64,000 bases of DNA from Botryotinia globosa. Taxonomy: Eukaryota > Ascomycota > Leotiomycetes > Helotiales > Sclerotiniaceae. This document shows positions 48,811 through 62,095 of the stretch, piece by piece. Under the pieces are notes generated by a model. That model was not told the DNA's origin and made no database searches. It saw only the letters and a list, made by a program, of their open reading frames with translations. The position numbers and the translations under genes are program-made. The stretch is from NCBI GenBank assembly GCA_014898425.1, contig RCSZ01000004.1, forward strand, positions 2,480,001 through 2,544,000. The letters are read 5' to 3'. Each line of letters starts with the position of its first letter. Within the stretch, counting starts at the first letter, position 1.

Positions 48811-51800
48811 TGCTCGTGAGCCAGATAAGACTTTTCTGGCTCTCGATGAAGATGAAAGATTGAACCTGTATTAGAAAAGAGAGATGTTCAATCTGAGAGT
48901 TGTAGCAACTTTCCTATCAACGTCCTGGAAGACGAATAGGAAAGAGAGAGAAGATTGGAGTTATAGGGAGTACGACGCAATAGGTGAAGATGCTGTTGGG
49001 ATTTTAGGTAATGATAATATTGATTGAGTTTGCGGAAACGGAAGAGTAGATTTCACAGAGACAGGATTAGATGTTTGAAAGCCAAGTGAAAATGGAGGGG
49101 GGAAGGAAGTGTTCACTCTATATGTCGGGACTACCATTCTGCTTGCGCTCAAGCTTCCGCACTGAGCGTTTTAAGAACCACGTGCAGATAAATAAAAATT
49201 TCCTACCTATTTGAATTGACCTGGTTGGTACCTTACCGCTGTACATGCAGAGATAATAATTGATCTTGTTGTCGTTGTTGCTACCAAACCTTTTCGGAGA
49301 TGTATCCCGCGGCTCTGCAAGAACCAATTTGGACTGGCGTTCCTATACTTTGTAGATCGATAAAGACAATTTCATGAAAGATCTCCAGCTACTGGAGCAA
49401 TAAATAGCTCGAAAGGTCGGCCGATAATTGCTACCGCTAATGCATATGCATGATAAGGTGTAGCCGACTTGATGGTGGAAATTGCTATGTAGTGGATATC
49501 GCTTGTGTGGAGTCATATATGTAATTAATATATCCATTATTACTAATTAGTTGAATTATATCACTAGTGTATGGAGTAGTCGTGTTATTTCATGCAGACA
49601 AGGATTTCAAGAATTTTATAAGTTAGACTCTCATCATCTAGGCTTATTCGTCTCAATCATTGGATGAATCGAGGTGAACGAAATTAATGAATTGAACACT
49701 TATCATTAGTGAACATAGCATCTACTCGTATATTTACTTTGAGAACGAATTCAAACTTCCTGACAAGTCAATCAATCAAACACAAGTCGTCATAACTAAC
49801 TCACTCAAAAGTATGTTTTCGTACGAGGTTTGAGAGTTGACGTTGTTTTGACTGAAGGTACAGTATGAAAATACTCGGTTTTTTCTCCTTGTCCCACCGT
49901 TTCTTCCATGTCAAGGCGGGGAATGAGTTTACCGAGAACGGTGCACCCCCTGTATAAAATTTAATGGGGCGAATCTAAGACATCCGAAACCGCTTTTGCA
50001 GGGACCAAAGTGTGCATTCATACGACGCACAGATCAATTGACGATACCTTCTTTTGATCTTTTATTCAGACACACCTCAAATATGGCTAAAGTCCTTTTT
50101 AGATATTCCGACCCGAAACTCTACTTATTACTCCTCTTGTCCAATATCAGTTTTCTTTCTCACCGCGAATCCACTCAGCAACTTCTGAATTCCCGAGTCA
50201 AAATTCTCTTAAATCATAGAATACTTCTATCGCGATTTCTTTGACCGACTTTAACATTTTCTGATGATAATACGGCAATTCTTACACTGTGAAGTTGTAC
50301 GAATTTCAACAATTGTTCACTTCAGCTTGTGCCCAAAGCAATCCATGGCCAATAAAGTAGCTCTTGGTGAGCCGTGAGTTATGATACCGGTGACACCGCA
50401 CGAATGCATTCCTCACGATATTCCCATGGATGTTCTCATGCAAATGAAGAGAGATGAATGCTTTCGTACTGCATTTCCGTCCCAATTCTTCCAACAATGC
50501 TGATGGTTATCTACCCATCGACCAACTTGATTTCGACATTGACACATACGGAGTATATTCCACCTATGGGAATGTCTTCCGATGATGTAGCCACTACATA
50601 CAATGAGAGCATCATGAAACAATATCTGGAATAGATTTCAGTCTACTACTGACGCCGACAATGCTCGCTCGAGCTTACTCCAGTTTTGATGTTTGGTAAC
50701 ATTTTTACCTGCCTCGGAAGATATAAACACTGGCATGCAGAAACACTTCTCTCAGAAAGTATTGATCGAGAACCATGAAGAACCTGGGGAGGTGAACCGA
50801 GATAATGACAGCTCATACTCGCATATTCTTAATACTTTGGACGGCCCATATGCTGTGCCCCAAGTAAGTGTTGACTTTATTTCTATCATATTTTCTTCCA
50901 CATCATCTATATGAGTTCTTGCGATCCTGTCACCTTTTCTCCATTTCCTCGCGCATTCCTCAATCAGCAACATCTGTTACTAGCTTGTGTCAACGTTACT
51001 ATTATTATTGTATGTCGACCTTGGGCCTCGGAATGTCACTGGGCTTTGTCTCATTTCATTGTCGGATGTCCCAATACAGTGATGATGCCACTTCATATCA
51101 TTTGAACCGTTGGATTTTTTGACATCACGAGAGTTTGGATCTTGACTGGGTTTAAATCGAGATAATACAAATGCAAGTATGGCTGCATAACATTTCACAG
51201 CTTGATGTATGGCCAAGGATCTCCTGAATCGTCGATCGAAAGCTGGAAATACTCTTAAACCTCAAGCTCGAGCACCGTTTATTCCATCTCAAGAACTCGC
51301 TACCAGACTTTCAATCATTAAAATGTTTTGCTTGCAATTCTAAAATCTTGATACTATTTGATGTTACTCAGGCTGAGGTTTCATGCATTTATTCTCATCC
51401 TTGTATCTGATGTGTTTAAAGCGATATACGACTAGAAAGATGGTAGTTCATCTGCTCGCAATTCTTTACCTAAGATGGTAGTTCAAAAGCTTCATTGAAT
51501 CACAAACTCACCCCACCCACAATATTGCATTTTTCCCACCATGCTCTTGATTTTTTTGGTCCTCGGAAATGTGGAATTCGACACTTTTGCAAAACCTATT
51601 CTCCTCATCACGAGTCTACAGTTCCACTGCCTCATATCTCGCAGTGGGATCATGTGGGGTTATATGCACTGGAGATCTCGGTATTTCGTTGGATTTCTGC
51701 GGTAATACAGCTGGAGCGTGTTGCTGATGACAATCGGCAAGGTCATTTGATGTGCTACGACATAGAAAAAGGCAGATTTGCATTATGGGAGGCGAATTCA

Positions 51801-54180
51801 CAACAATATCATCTGAAGAGAAAATATTGTGTTGGGAAATCATCGGGGATGGATCATTGATGAGAATGGGATTGTGATCACATTGGATGAATGAGACTGA
51901 TGTTCATCTGCAGATATCTATGACCAGACCAAGTCTTCTCGCAGTGTTGCACTCTCAAAGTTACCGTGCTCCCTATCTGTATTTATTAGTTATGGGATTG
52001 CTTACAGTGGCGAAAGGGTGGATTGGAGGGAATCGGAGATATACCTAATACTTGGTAGATTTGAAAGTCTTGAAAGGGGTGAAACTTTTCTGCCCGTGTG
52101 GTGGATCTACAATTTTATCTGATGATTCACTACTTCAACAGTCGAAGCAATACCTAGGTAGTCCTTGAAGTTTTGGCCTGTTGGCGATCCTTAAACTCCA
52201 TCCTATCTTTCCTTCGTCTTGATCCTCTGATCTTTTTTATTTCGCTTGCTTTCAATCCAACTTGTCGACGAAGGTATTACACAACACACATCCCCGCTGT
52301 AAATACACCTGCTTGTATTTCTTCGAAAAATGCAATAAATGCACGGGAATACCGACTCATCCCCACTATCTTTCAAAAGTGTTCATACAAAACGTGTTGA
52401 TTATTCATTTAGACAGCTAGTAGGAAGCAGTCAGCGAGAGAACGTAAGTAAACGCTTTTATATTTACACTACCTGTCCTGAGAAATTCTACCAGGGCAAT
52501 GTTCGCCAGCTCTACTTCTGTATAGTTATTTAGCCACTTGGAATCAATTTACCCTGTACTATCTTTTTTCCCCTTCCATCCCATTCAGTTATTTTTCACA
52601 AATAAACTATGTAATTATATTCATACCCTTTTTGGTCCGAAACCCCTGGGTCAGAAGTGAGTGAACATGAGTAGAAGTCATTATATCAGACCAAAACAAA
52701 ACGAACTCGAAGAGAAATTTTCGAACCCTAGAGAATGGAAGAATAGTATTCGGATTCGATTATTAAATATCGCATCTTGATTTTTGGCTTTCTCGTCGTG
52801 GTGAGATGGAAATGTAAGATTTTATATTGAGTTATCATTCATTACTCACACACATCATATCTGTATTATTATCTTTTCTTTTCTTTTCCTTTCTCTTTTC
52901 TTTCCTTTCACACCTCTTCACATTTACAATTCAATCTCAAATCCAATCCCAATACCCAAACATCCCCAAAACCGAAATTCACGCGTTGTTTCATATATCC
53001 CAAACCCCAAAATCCATACATGTCAAAAACTACGTCACCCACGTCATTTTATTCATCCATCTACATCATCTCTCGTCATCATTATCGACGTCATGAAGTT
53101 ATGCGATATGCAACAAAACCTTTTTTCTTTTTCGTGATGACGTATATGTGATACATGTATACACATATATTGAGAAGTGAGAATGGTTTGGTTGAAGAAC
53201 ATGTAATTGAATGTTTGTTCGTTTGTTTGTCGTTTTGTTTGAGTGATGCATGCGATAATAAGAGGTAGCAATTAATCATTCAGTAGATGGGTATTTCCTT
53301 TAGACATTGGGGAAAAGTAAGGTAAGAAGTTGATTAATTAATAGTATAATACAATGAATAGAAGAATGAATGAATTTGATTCCCCAATTCACTCATTTAC
53401 TCATGAGTAAACTTCATATCGCGTTTACTAAAACCGGTATAAACAACATCGTATGTGTGGTTTTGTAATATATACGTACCAACCATCAACCAATTGCCCG
53501 CTCGTACTCCCACATCCACACATAATCTATGTACAATTTTCTTCTCCCTCCTTCCCTTCCCATCTCCCCCTTTCACATCCACCCTCACTCACACTCATTC
53601 CAACCTCAACTCCCAACCAACAGCCAACAAGAAAGGATCCATCCTTCAATCTTCAATCCTCTTCCAACTCCAATCAATCATATCATAAGAAAATCTCATT
53701 AACCAATCAATACTCAATACTCAGTAAGTACTCAGTAAGTACCCAACAAGTACTCAAAATACGCAAAATTCCAATTCCCACATTTTCATAGTAAGTTGTT
53801 TCCAAACGCACCAAGCGCACCAATCAATCCAACCTGAACCTGAGCCAACCAATAACTACCCTTAGAATAATAATAATATAAACAGCCAATTCCTAACCAA
53901 ATAATAATCAATGAATATCATAACTCCATCGCTTATGCTCGCTAATTTTTCGAAATTATGTGTGTGGGGGTGATATTTTGTAAGGTTGATGTATGTTTCG
54001 CTTCATCTCGTTTTCGTCTCCTCTCATGATTTTCCGTCATGAGGAATTAATATTCTGTTTTGTTCCGTCGTGTCATGTGTGTTTGCGGTTTGTTGTACAT
54101 CAAAAATACACACACACACACTTTATCATTTTTCGTACCTCAGTGTCCTGAATTTCCTCCTCTTTTTCTTCCCTCTCTCT
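48811..54180. other. 5.4 kb stretch without a convincing gene
   Basis: The left end is the promoter of the MFS gene. Frames at 50693-50914 and 51495-51860 have somewhat protein-like composition but no start context, splice partner or family feature. The region from 52800 to 54180 is rich in simple sequence: pyrimidine runs, tandem 'agtaagtactc' words at about 53722-53755, and a CA run near 54110. The right end is the 3' side of the second MFS gene. Confidence 0.55.
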
Positions 54181-56263
54181 TTAAAGCTTAACAGGAAACC
54201 TTTTCCTCACCCTCCCTCCAAATTTATAAATAATCATCGGCGCCGGAATCAACGCCAGTGCAATAAACCCCAAAACACTATTTCCCCATCCGTACCCTAA
54301 TTTTGCATACATAGCCGGTCCAGCAAGTGGTAAGAATGCTCCGAATAACGACCGTGATACTGTCAATGCTGCGATTCCTGACGCAGCGAAGGATGGGAAG
54401 CTGTCGATGACGTATGTTTGAATTGGAATGAAGATACCCATCATACCGAAACCGAAGGGGATGAGGCCGATTATGGGAACGATCCACTGAGGATGTTAGA
54501 ATCTTCAGGGAAGAGTGAAGGAGAGTGGGAAGGTAGGGAGGAGGACTACTTACATGAACGCCGCCCTGAATGCTCCAACCATACCAGAAAAAACTAATCG
54601 GTATAAAGCAAGCAAAAAATATACAAGCCGGTAATCGCATTTCAGGCTCAAAGATCCCATTATTTGCTTTCGTCATGCGGACTACCGTAACGTCCGAGAT
54701 ACGAGCTACTACTACGAGACCAAGGAAGAAACCAAAACCTAGACCTATGTACTAGTAGACAGTTAGATTGGCAGTAAACGGGGGGATGGAGATTTTGGAG
54801 GTGAAAGAGGTGAAGAGATATACTCACGGCTAATCCACCTAATTCTGGCGCCCAATGATATTTATCCGTAAAAACCGTCGTAATAGTAGTAAACAATAAA
54901 TACAGAAGTCCATAAACAACCGCCATATACAAACTCAGAATAAACACAATAGGACTAAAAATTAACATTTTCAAGGGTCGAATCATGGCATTTGCTAGAA
55001 CAGAAGCATTTGAATGATGTGCTGAATTGCTTGGATCGTATACGCTGCGAAGATCACATCGATTGAGTTCTCTGGAGAGACGCGCGACCTTGCGTTTTAT
55101 GAGGAGACGTGGGTTGGTTTCTACGTTGAGACATTCGATACCAATAGTAATGATAGTTCCGGCAATGAAAAGAATCCAAAACACCCAACGCCAGCCGATT
55201 CTTTGGGCTACAAAACCTGGGGATTGGTTAGATGTACTGCACTTTGACAGGTATAACGAATGGGGAAATACCTCCAGCTATTGGACCAATAACAGGACCA
55301 AACAAAGGACCCAAACTGAAAAGTGAAGTCGCCAATCCTCTTCTGTCCGCATGAAATAAATCCGCAATCATTCCAGCTCCGATGGTTAAACAACCCGAAC
55401 CACCCAATCCAGCCATAAATCGAAACCCTATCAATGTACTCAAGCTAGGTGCCAATGCACAACCGATCTGCCATACACAAAATATTATATTACCACCCGT
55501 AAGAACATATCTTCTCCCATAAATCTCAGACAAAGGCGCAAGTATTAACGGTCCAACGACATATCCCAAGACAAAGATACTCACGGTGAAAGAGCTCAAT
55601 ATCAGACTGGAATTATGGAACTCCTTGTCTGCAAATGTTACACCAGGCGCAAACATACTGGAAGCGAGCGGAGATATAAAAGTAATGCTAGCCAGTAAAC
55701 CCGTCAGCACCCATTTCTTCGTTTCCGGAAAATTTAGAGGCATTTCGGGATCGGTCTGGCTTTCCCATCCTACGATCCCGTTTGCGAGATTGGAGACTGG
55801 AATAGGCCGCGGTGGAAGTTTGGCGCGCGGAGTATGAGATCGATGAGCTATGCGGGCGAGTCTGGAACCGCTGGAGGATTTCGAGTTCGTGCTGGTTTTA
55901 TCGTTCGAGTCGGAATTCGGATGTGCGCGATGGGAGGATGGTCCGACTTTTATTGATTCGGTGGTTGTCTAAATGAGAGAGGAATGTTAGTAGGTATTTC
56001 GAGAATGCGCAATGCGAGTGGTTGTTTCGAACCTTTTGTCTTTCGAGATCATCGATATGGCCTTCATCCATTGTTTTGACTGCTTCGAGATTCGAATCTC
56101 GGTCGGCAATCGACGCATTTGCAGAACCATCATTTTTCGGCGAAGGGTTTCTCGAATTATCGGATTGGTATGCGGTTGATTCTGTTTTCGTTCCAATTTC
56201 ATGTTCCTGTCCATGTTCCTCCTCTGCCAATATTCCTTTCTCGAGATCCCGAGGCAAACTCAT
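54181..56263 (-). CDS. MFS drug/polyamine-type transporter (DHA1 family)
   Basis: Exons, reading leftwards: 56033..56263, 55272..55968, 54828..55216, 54554..54751 and 54181..54486, for 606 residues. A hydrophilic N-terminal tail of about 155 residues (acidic, then Ser/Arg-rich) ends in WESQTDPEMPLNFPETKKW, the pre-membrane motif of fungal DHA1 pumps. Spans follow; the loop between 2 and 3 has LAPLSEIYGRRYVL, and span 5 has GPLFGPVIGPIAGG, the antiporter-type motif. The later halves (WIVPIIGLIPFGFGMMGIF, YVIDSFPSFAASGIAA) are typical of TPO1/FLU1-like exporters. It probably exports drugs or polyamines from the cytosol by proton antiport. The first intron starts with an unusual donor, GTTCGA; all others are standard. 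Confidence 0.92.
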
Positions 56264-58271
56264 TATTGACCTCTAGAAAGGTAGCGCAGATGGGGTTTCC
56301 AAGCGTAAATCAATTGAAGAGCTTCTAGTAAAGACTCTGCGGGGGCTGGGGAATTATTATCATCGGCAATTATGCATTTAAGGGATGTATGTACAAATAT
56401 CGATGTATGGGAAACGTTGAAGATCGATCAGCGGTATAACGGTTTAAGACAAAAAAAGGTGGGATATGGGGAAATCTGATGATCGGTGAAGACTCCGTCC
56501 AATCCAGAGGGTAGAAAATAAAAACTTGAAAAGGGTATAATGGAAAATACGGGCGAGAATCCGATGTAATGTGCAAACAAGACTGATCATGAACTGACTG
56601 CGAAGTAAGAAAAAATACCGTAGCGGATAAGAAATGGGGTTTGTAGAGTCTACCTAGGTAGACAGGGCTCGTACGGGATCAATCAATCCACCTTGATCGA
56701 ACCGAACATGTTGATTTTTTGTGGCGACCACATGTTATACCAGTCAGTACCTTCTCATTTGCTTTTGGATGGAAGCCGTCAGTGTTCTTTCCTATTGTCT
56801 TGGTATGACTGTTAGGTTGTGGTCGGGTATCCTCAAAGCTTGGATTCAATGGATTGCCAAGACTGCTGAATGAAGGAAAGAACCTCAGACCTGTCTTGTT
56901 TCTTTTCAAGACTCAGGACTCGAGAGTTATTTGTTATTGTTAAACTATATGAACGAGACTAGACCGGAGTCTAGTTTGGACAGCTTGGACAGTTTGGACT
57001 TTGATCATAATAGAAAGGATGGAATGGAAGCTAAATATGTGATCCCCGGGATAGGGTTATAAGGATAGAGCCCTGTTGATAAAGGAGTAACGGCAGGGAG
57101 CAAGGTCGATGATTTTGAGAGGGAGAGAAAAAGGAAAGCGAGTGCAAGCGACCGAGTGACCGAGTGCCGAGTATAAGAGACTTGAATTGTATTTATACCT
57201 AGGTACACACACACACACACATATACGCACACATTATGTATGCTACGTATGTTGAAGATATTATGAAGATATTTATTATTTGTTTTGATTGCGAACATGT
57301 GGTGTGTACATTACAAAGTCATGAACTACACAGTACAGGCGACTAGGTGCCTACTCGGTATAGAAATTGAGCCATCAGTAAGCTAAAAAGACAGACAACA
57401 GCCACTCTGCCTTGTCTATCACTTTCATACTAACCGTGATGGTGTGGTAACCGCCGTCATGGTCAGCTACAACTTGGTACTACTTAATACCATTTAGGAA
57501 GCTTCTCCGTGTTTATGGTCTAAGCACAAAAATGTAAGATCTTACTTGAGTACCGGCATTCAAGATTACATAACCATGTCTTGAAGCTTGTCAGCTTGAA
57601 ATTCTAGCTCGTCTCGAAGTATTGACTATCAACTGGATCTTCCGATTTCAACTCAAGCTTTATTGACACAATCAAGTGTCGACTATCTTGACCATACCGA
57701 TCCGTGCCCAAGGTCTACGGCAGAAACAGTCTAATCTTCTTCAAGATAGAATTAACGATCAACACTCAACGATCAACTAACCTATTACAAAGGCAGGATT
57801 CAAGATACTTCAGATACGTTCATTCATCTCCGACCGAGGATACCATCACTTGAATAATGACTAAACTTCCTCATATAGTATCGGTGGATTTAGATGAGTC
57901 TTATCATTTGAATCGTTCGTTGTTAGCATTGCTGTGTGCGTTGGGTTTCTTTCTACATGAGAAGAGCACTTATAAAATGGCTGAAAACAATTGTCGTACC
58001 CAAAATCATCAAAGAGAGTCTTTGAAGTGTTGAAGAACACTGCAAAGGAATCGAAAATGAAAGAACTTTGTGATTCTCGGAGAACAATAGAATCAGATGT
58101 TCTCTTTTATCCTCAATCACATCTACATTCTTAGTTTTGTGTGCGCTTATTCGAGGAATGCTAACACTACTGCTTCATGTCTAACACTCTCTGCCTTATA
58201 TCAACGAATATCATCAAGATTTTAGTGTAGTGAAAAACTGCCCTTGAAATCTATATTTTGCTGTCGACATT
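56264..58271. promoter_or_regulatory. Divergent intergenic region, about 2 kb
   Basis: Lies between the starts of the MFS pump (leftwards) and the HEIGH-motif protein (rightwards). It contains a CA repeat (57205-57222) and palindromic taggta/tacctaggta words (56650, 57197). No gene is seen. Confidence 0.5.
57205..57222. repeat. CA microsatellite
   Basis: About nine CA dinucleotides, followed by related cata/cacgca words to about 57235. Confidence 0.8.
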
Positions 58272-61200
58272 ATGTCAGGAGTGTTACCAGTCAAATCAGA
58301 CCAAGGCGTGGTGAAGGGTGCAGTATCAAAGCCATGGGATCCTACAAGTCTAGCAGTTGGAGGAGCTATGTGTAAGTATCATGATCAATTGTAGTCTTGT
58401 GTGTCTAACCTGATGAATCTAGTGGCACCTCGAGGACCAGCTCCAAGTTTGACCGGCCCTGTCCATCCATTATTTTCACGCAAAAGATGGGAAGTCTCTG
58501 ATGAGGACTACCAGCTCTTGATGCCAAGTATGCGACTTGCCACACGGCTTTTAGAAGTCGGAATGCCGTATTTAGCAAGTTTTTTGCCATCAAGCATCAT
58601 TTTTGGCTCGCCGCAAGAAGTATCGCACGCTGAACATAGCAATCTTGTCTGTCCACGAGTGATTCCATTGAAACAAACAGTTTTGATCAAGGATCTTCAA
58701 GCAGCAGAGTTGGAGCTTGAAGCCATCGCAAGATGTATCAAGTGGAGATTGAATGATAGAATACATGCGACTCGGAATTGGAATGGTATCACAAGAATAG
58801 TAGATTACGGAGAAGCAGATTTTCACGAACTCGACGAGAATGAGATCAGGGAATCGGATTTACAAGCTGCTCAAGCAGGCCGGGTACGACGGCCACTCGT
58901 GATTGCAATCATGGATTTACTATTGGTACCAATGCGTACTCACCCAGCTGATTCCGAGATTCGCCTTAAAGCACAGTTCATGGCGGCAATTACGATGATT
59001 CATGAAATTGGGCATGCAATATTCCTCCAAGATTATCGGTCGTTCAATCCACCTTCTGGTGATGAGCCTTACGTCGAGAAATATGTCGATAGCGAACTAG
59101 GAAGGTCTTTCGTGAGCTGGATTTTTAATGGTTTCCATCCTCAATTCTGCGAATCCCATGATCAAGATGCCAAATTTGGTAGTCTGGGATGGTCGTTATA
59201 TTGGCAACCTTTATTTAAAACCGATCAGCTATTTGGCAATGACAAAGAACACAAGCGACCATTATACGAAGAACTCTGTGCAATCCCTGTCAGTTATCTC
59301 TCAAACACATTTCGGCAGACTTGGTGGGAAGCTAATCAACGCGGTGTCCCTTTACATCAACTCGCTGCGACATTGAAAAAGAGCTTAAATTTGGATTACA
59401 GTGACAAAGCGGAGGCTGCTGCTGCTCTCTCTGTGAAGGCAAATTGGTGGATGGATCCGATCGCAAAACTTCCTAGATGGAAAGGCCACTATAGAATTAC
59501 AAGGTTCTCTTCAGGCCAGCCTGTCCAAGGACTTGTAAAAGACCAAATCGTCGCGCAAATGAAATTAGAAAAGCAGACCTTCACGTTCACTATACATGAT
59601 GAAATAGACAAAAATTACGATGCTGAGCTTGAACGATTGTTGAGAGAACAGACGCCCTGTTCATGGGAAGATAAGGTCATTGCAGGGAATCATAATAGAA
59701 CGGTAATCGCTTATAGCATCGAGACGCACGATGATGGAATGTTAGATGAGGATATAGGCTACATTCAAGATGATGATTCCGAAATCGTAACGCAAATCGA
59801 AGTTCGCTATCGTTCGACAACCGATTTCCAGCCTAGGTCGACAAAACTTGTTCCGCCAAAGAAACTAGTGGAAGAGGCTCGGAAAGAGGTTTGGGCTGAA
59901 ATAGCTGCCGAAGAAAAAGCAGCAGCCTCTGAGATGTTCGCATCAGGTCCAAGGGTCAAAAAGCGCGGAAGCTTGAACAGTTCTCTTTCAGGACCAAGCA
60001 AGCGTTTGAGGACATTTCTGGAAGCAGACAAGTTGGATGAGAATTCTACACTTGCAGAAAAAGTTCTGAAAGCACTTAGCCAAGCATCAGCAAATGAGAT
60101 TGGCCACTGGACAAGAATTCAAGCATGGTATTATTGCTTGCAACATGGTCTTTCATTGCTCCAGTTACCTAAAACCGCCGCAGCACAACAAGCAAAACTC
60201 GACAACGGTACGGAAATAGGGAATAATATCATGCGGAAAATACAGTACCACCTCCTAGAGAAACTTTGGGGAGAGATTCATGACAATGGTTTAAACCCGG
60301 AATCGGTTATTGTAGCAAAGTACGTCCTTAGTCTGATAGATTTCTTTGTGGATGAAGATATAGACAGTTTGGCTGTGAAAATGAAACTACCTGTTCCAAA
60401 TACTCCTAGTCAGAGGAAGGAGATCAGAGCTGAGTGTAAAGGTTATTTCGAAAGAGTAATCAAGGGCGAGGAATTGAGAGAACCCTCACCTCAAGTGGGC
60501 CTCACTTTAGAGCAGCAATTAGCACCTCTGCACAAGTTGGCTCCAGAACCATCCCAATGGTCAGAAGATGATTTGAGATCTTGGTGTCGCCACAAATCGA
60601 TCCCACAATGGGGATCTATCTCTGGCCTGATCACCCGCGTCAATCGTTTTAGAGAGGAAGAAAAGAACGTTAAAGTGGGTATAGCCGGAAGAATTAAACC
60701 TCCTCCTGGTAGGACTGATCGCACCGGCACAGAAATTTATCGTTTCAGTGCGGTGCTCCGACACAGTTCTCTTGATGCTCTCAAAAGCTCTCTTTTTATT
60801 GCCGGTAATTTTCCTTCAGACACCGAACTCGATCTCTGGGTTAATTCAGACCATATCCTCCAACCTGGTCCCTTAAGTGAGCAGGTCTCTACCGTCGATT
60901 GGAAGCGTCTTGTTCTGCGCGCATGGCGTACGGCAACTCCCAAGGAGCCAATCAAAATCAGCCGGGAAGAGCGCATTGAGAAAATAAATAGACATAATGA
61001 ACTTATCGACAGTAAACTTCGAAGCGAACAGCGAAAGTCTACAAAAGAACTGACAAATGAAGAAGTAGTAATAGAGTATCCACATCCTGGATCCGTTCTT
61101 AACAAAGTCACGGATATTTCTCAACGCGCACTCGCCTTGACTCGTATCCGTAATGCGCCGGGTACAATACCAGGGCAGAGCTATAAGAAACACGATCGTG

Positions 61201-61514
61201 CTCATTTAGTCAAGGGGAGACACTTGAATGATATGATGATGGATTTGGAAGATTTGGAGACGAAGGTGAAGGAAGGTAGGGAGAAGAGAACGGGAATTGA
61301 TGATATGGAACAGAGGGAATCGAGGCATTGGAAGGAGCTGAGTGAAAGGGAGGCTAGGAGAATCACGAATATGAAGCTGGTGGAGAAGAGGTTTACAAAG
61401 CAGTGGGGGGCAGGTGGGAGGTTGGGGGTCAGTGAGGAAGAGGTACCCGAGGAAGTCAAGGGGAAGAAGGGAAAGCAAGTGGAGGAGGATGATTGGCATG
61501 AGGATTATGTGTAA
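58272..61514 (+). CDS. Unknown large protein with HEIGH zinc-protease-type motif and SAP-like segment
   Basis: Exons 58272..58371 and 58423..61514 join to 1063 residues. At 227-231 is HEIGH, inside a helix-like MAAITMIHEIGHAIF, the HExxH zinc-binding and catalytic motif of zincins. E258, in SELGRSFVSW, lies at a distance that would suit a third ligand as in gluzincins; this is inference. At 546-563 is a bipartite-type nuclear signal (KKRG...SKRLR). At 746-776 is WSEDDLRSWCRHKSIPQWGS then ISGLITRVNRF, which resembles a SAP DNA-binding helix-turn-helix (acidic-amphipathic helix, Gly turn, second helix). The end is strongly charged and probably coiled coil (about 970-1040). I do not recognise an orthologue with a known role. 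A nuclear metalloprotease acting at DNA is the simplest reading, but the motif may be structural. Confidence 0.75.
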
Positions 61515-62095
61515 GAGAGTTTGTGGATATGCTGTTTGTCTATTTGTCTTGTTGCTTATCATGTTTCTGTCATTTTTCTTACTAGGTATCTTATAATGTA
61601 TCGAACGAGACAGAGTAACATAGTATACATGAATGATATTTTGTAACTTATTTGTATTTCTATTCCCTAAGGTTCAGAACAGTTCTTCAGTATCCAGTTC
61701 AAATGTGAATGAATATTTCCTACCAGATCTTATCATGTTATCATCCCATCGTCGACCTCTCCTCTTCTTATCTTCCAGTAGTGTTTTTTCCATAAACTAA
61801 TATTGTTTTATTGTCTTCTTCTCTTCCTCTCTCATTTCGTTGCGCATCACATATAACAAAAAGTCCTCGAAACACACCCTTCCTTACATTTTCAAAGTGT
61901 TATACAGTGCTGTTGGGAAAGTCATACTTACCGAGTACGCTCGCATCCTTGTATTCAGATTACTTGAGCAAATGTTGTAATTATGCTCGGTAATTTATAT
62001 CGGTATATACGTGTTATCTACGCTTGAAACGCCGAAATTTGTGAGCCTCTACCATGATCTTTGACTGTCATATTGAATTGTATCTAAATTTTGGA
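61515..62095. other. Intergenic region between convergent genes
   Basis: Shared 3' side of the HEIGH-motif gene and the fungal regulator. Pyrimidine-rich; no gene. Confidence 0.65.

Noticed and set aside
48961..49152. Ser/Pro-rich minus-strand frame as a first exon of the 47-48.8 kb MFS gene
   Set aside because: It has no donor in the phase needed, while the ATG at 48810 already gives a complete, in-frame N-terminus typical of the family.
50693..51860. Two frames with partly protein-like composition
   Set aside because: They do not join by valid introns and show no recognisable motif; the evidence is too weak to call a gene.
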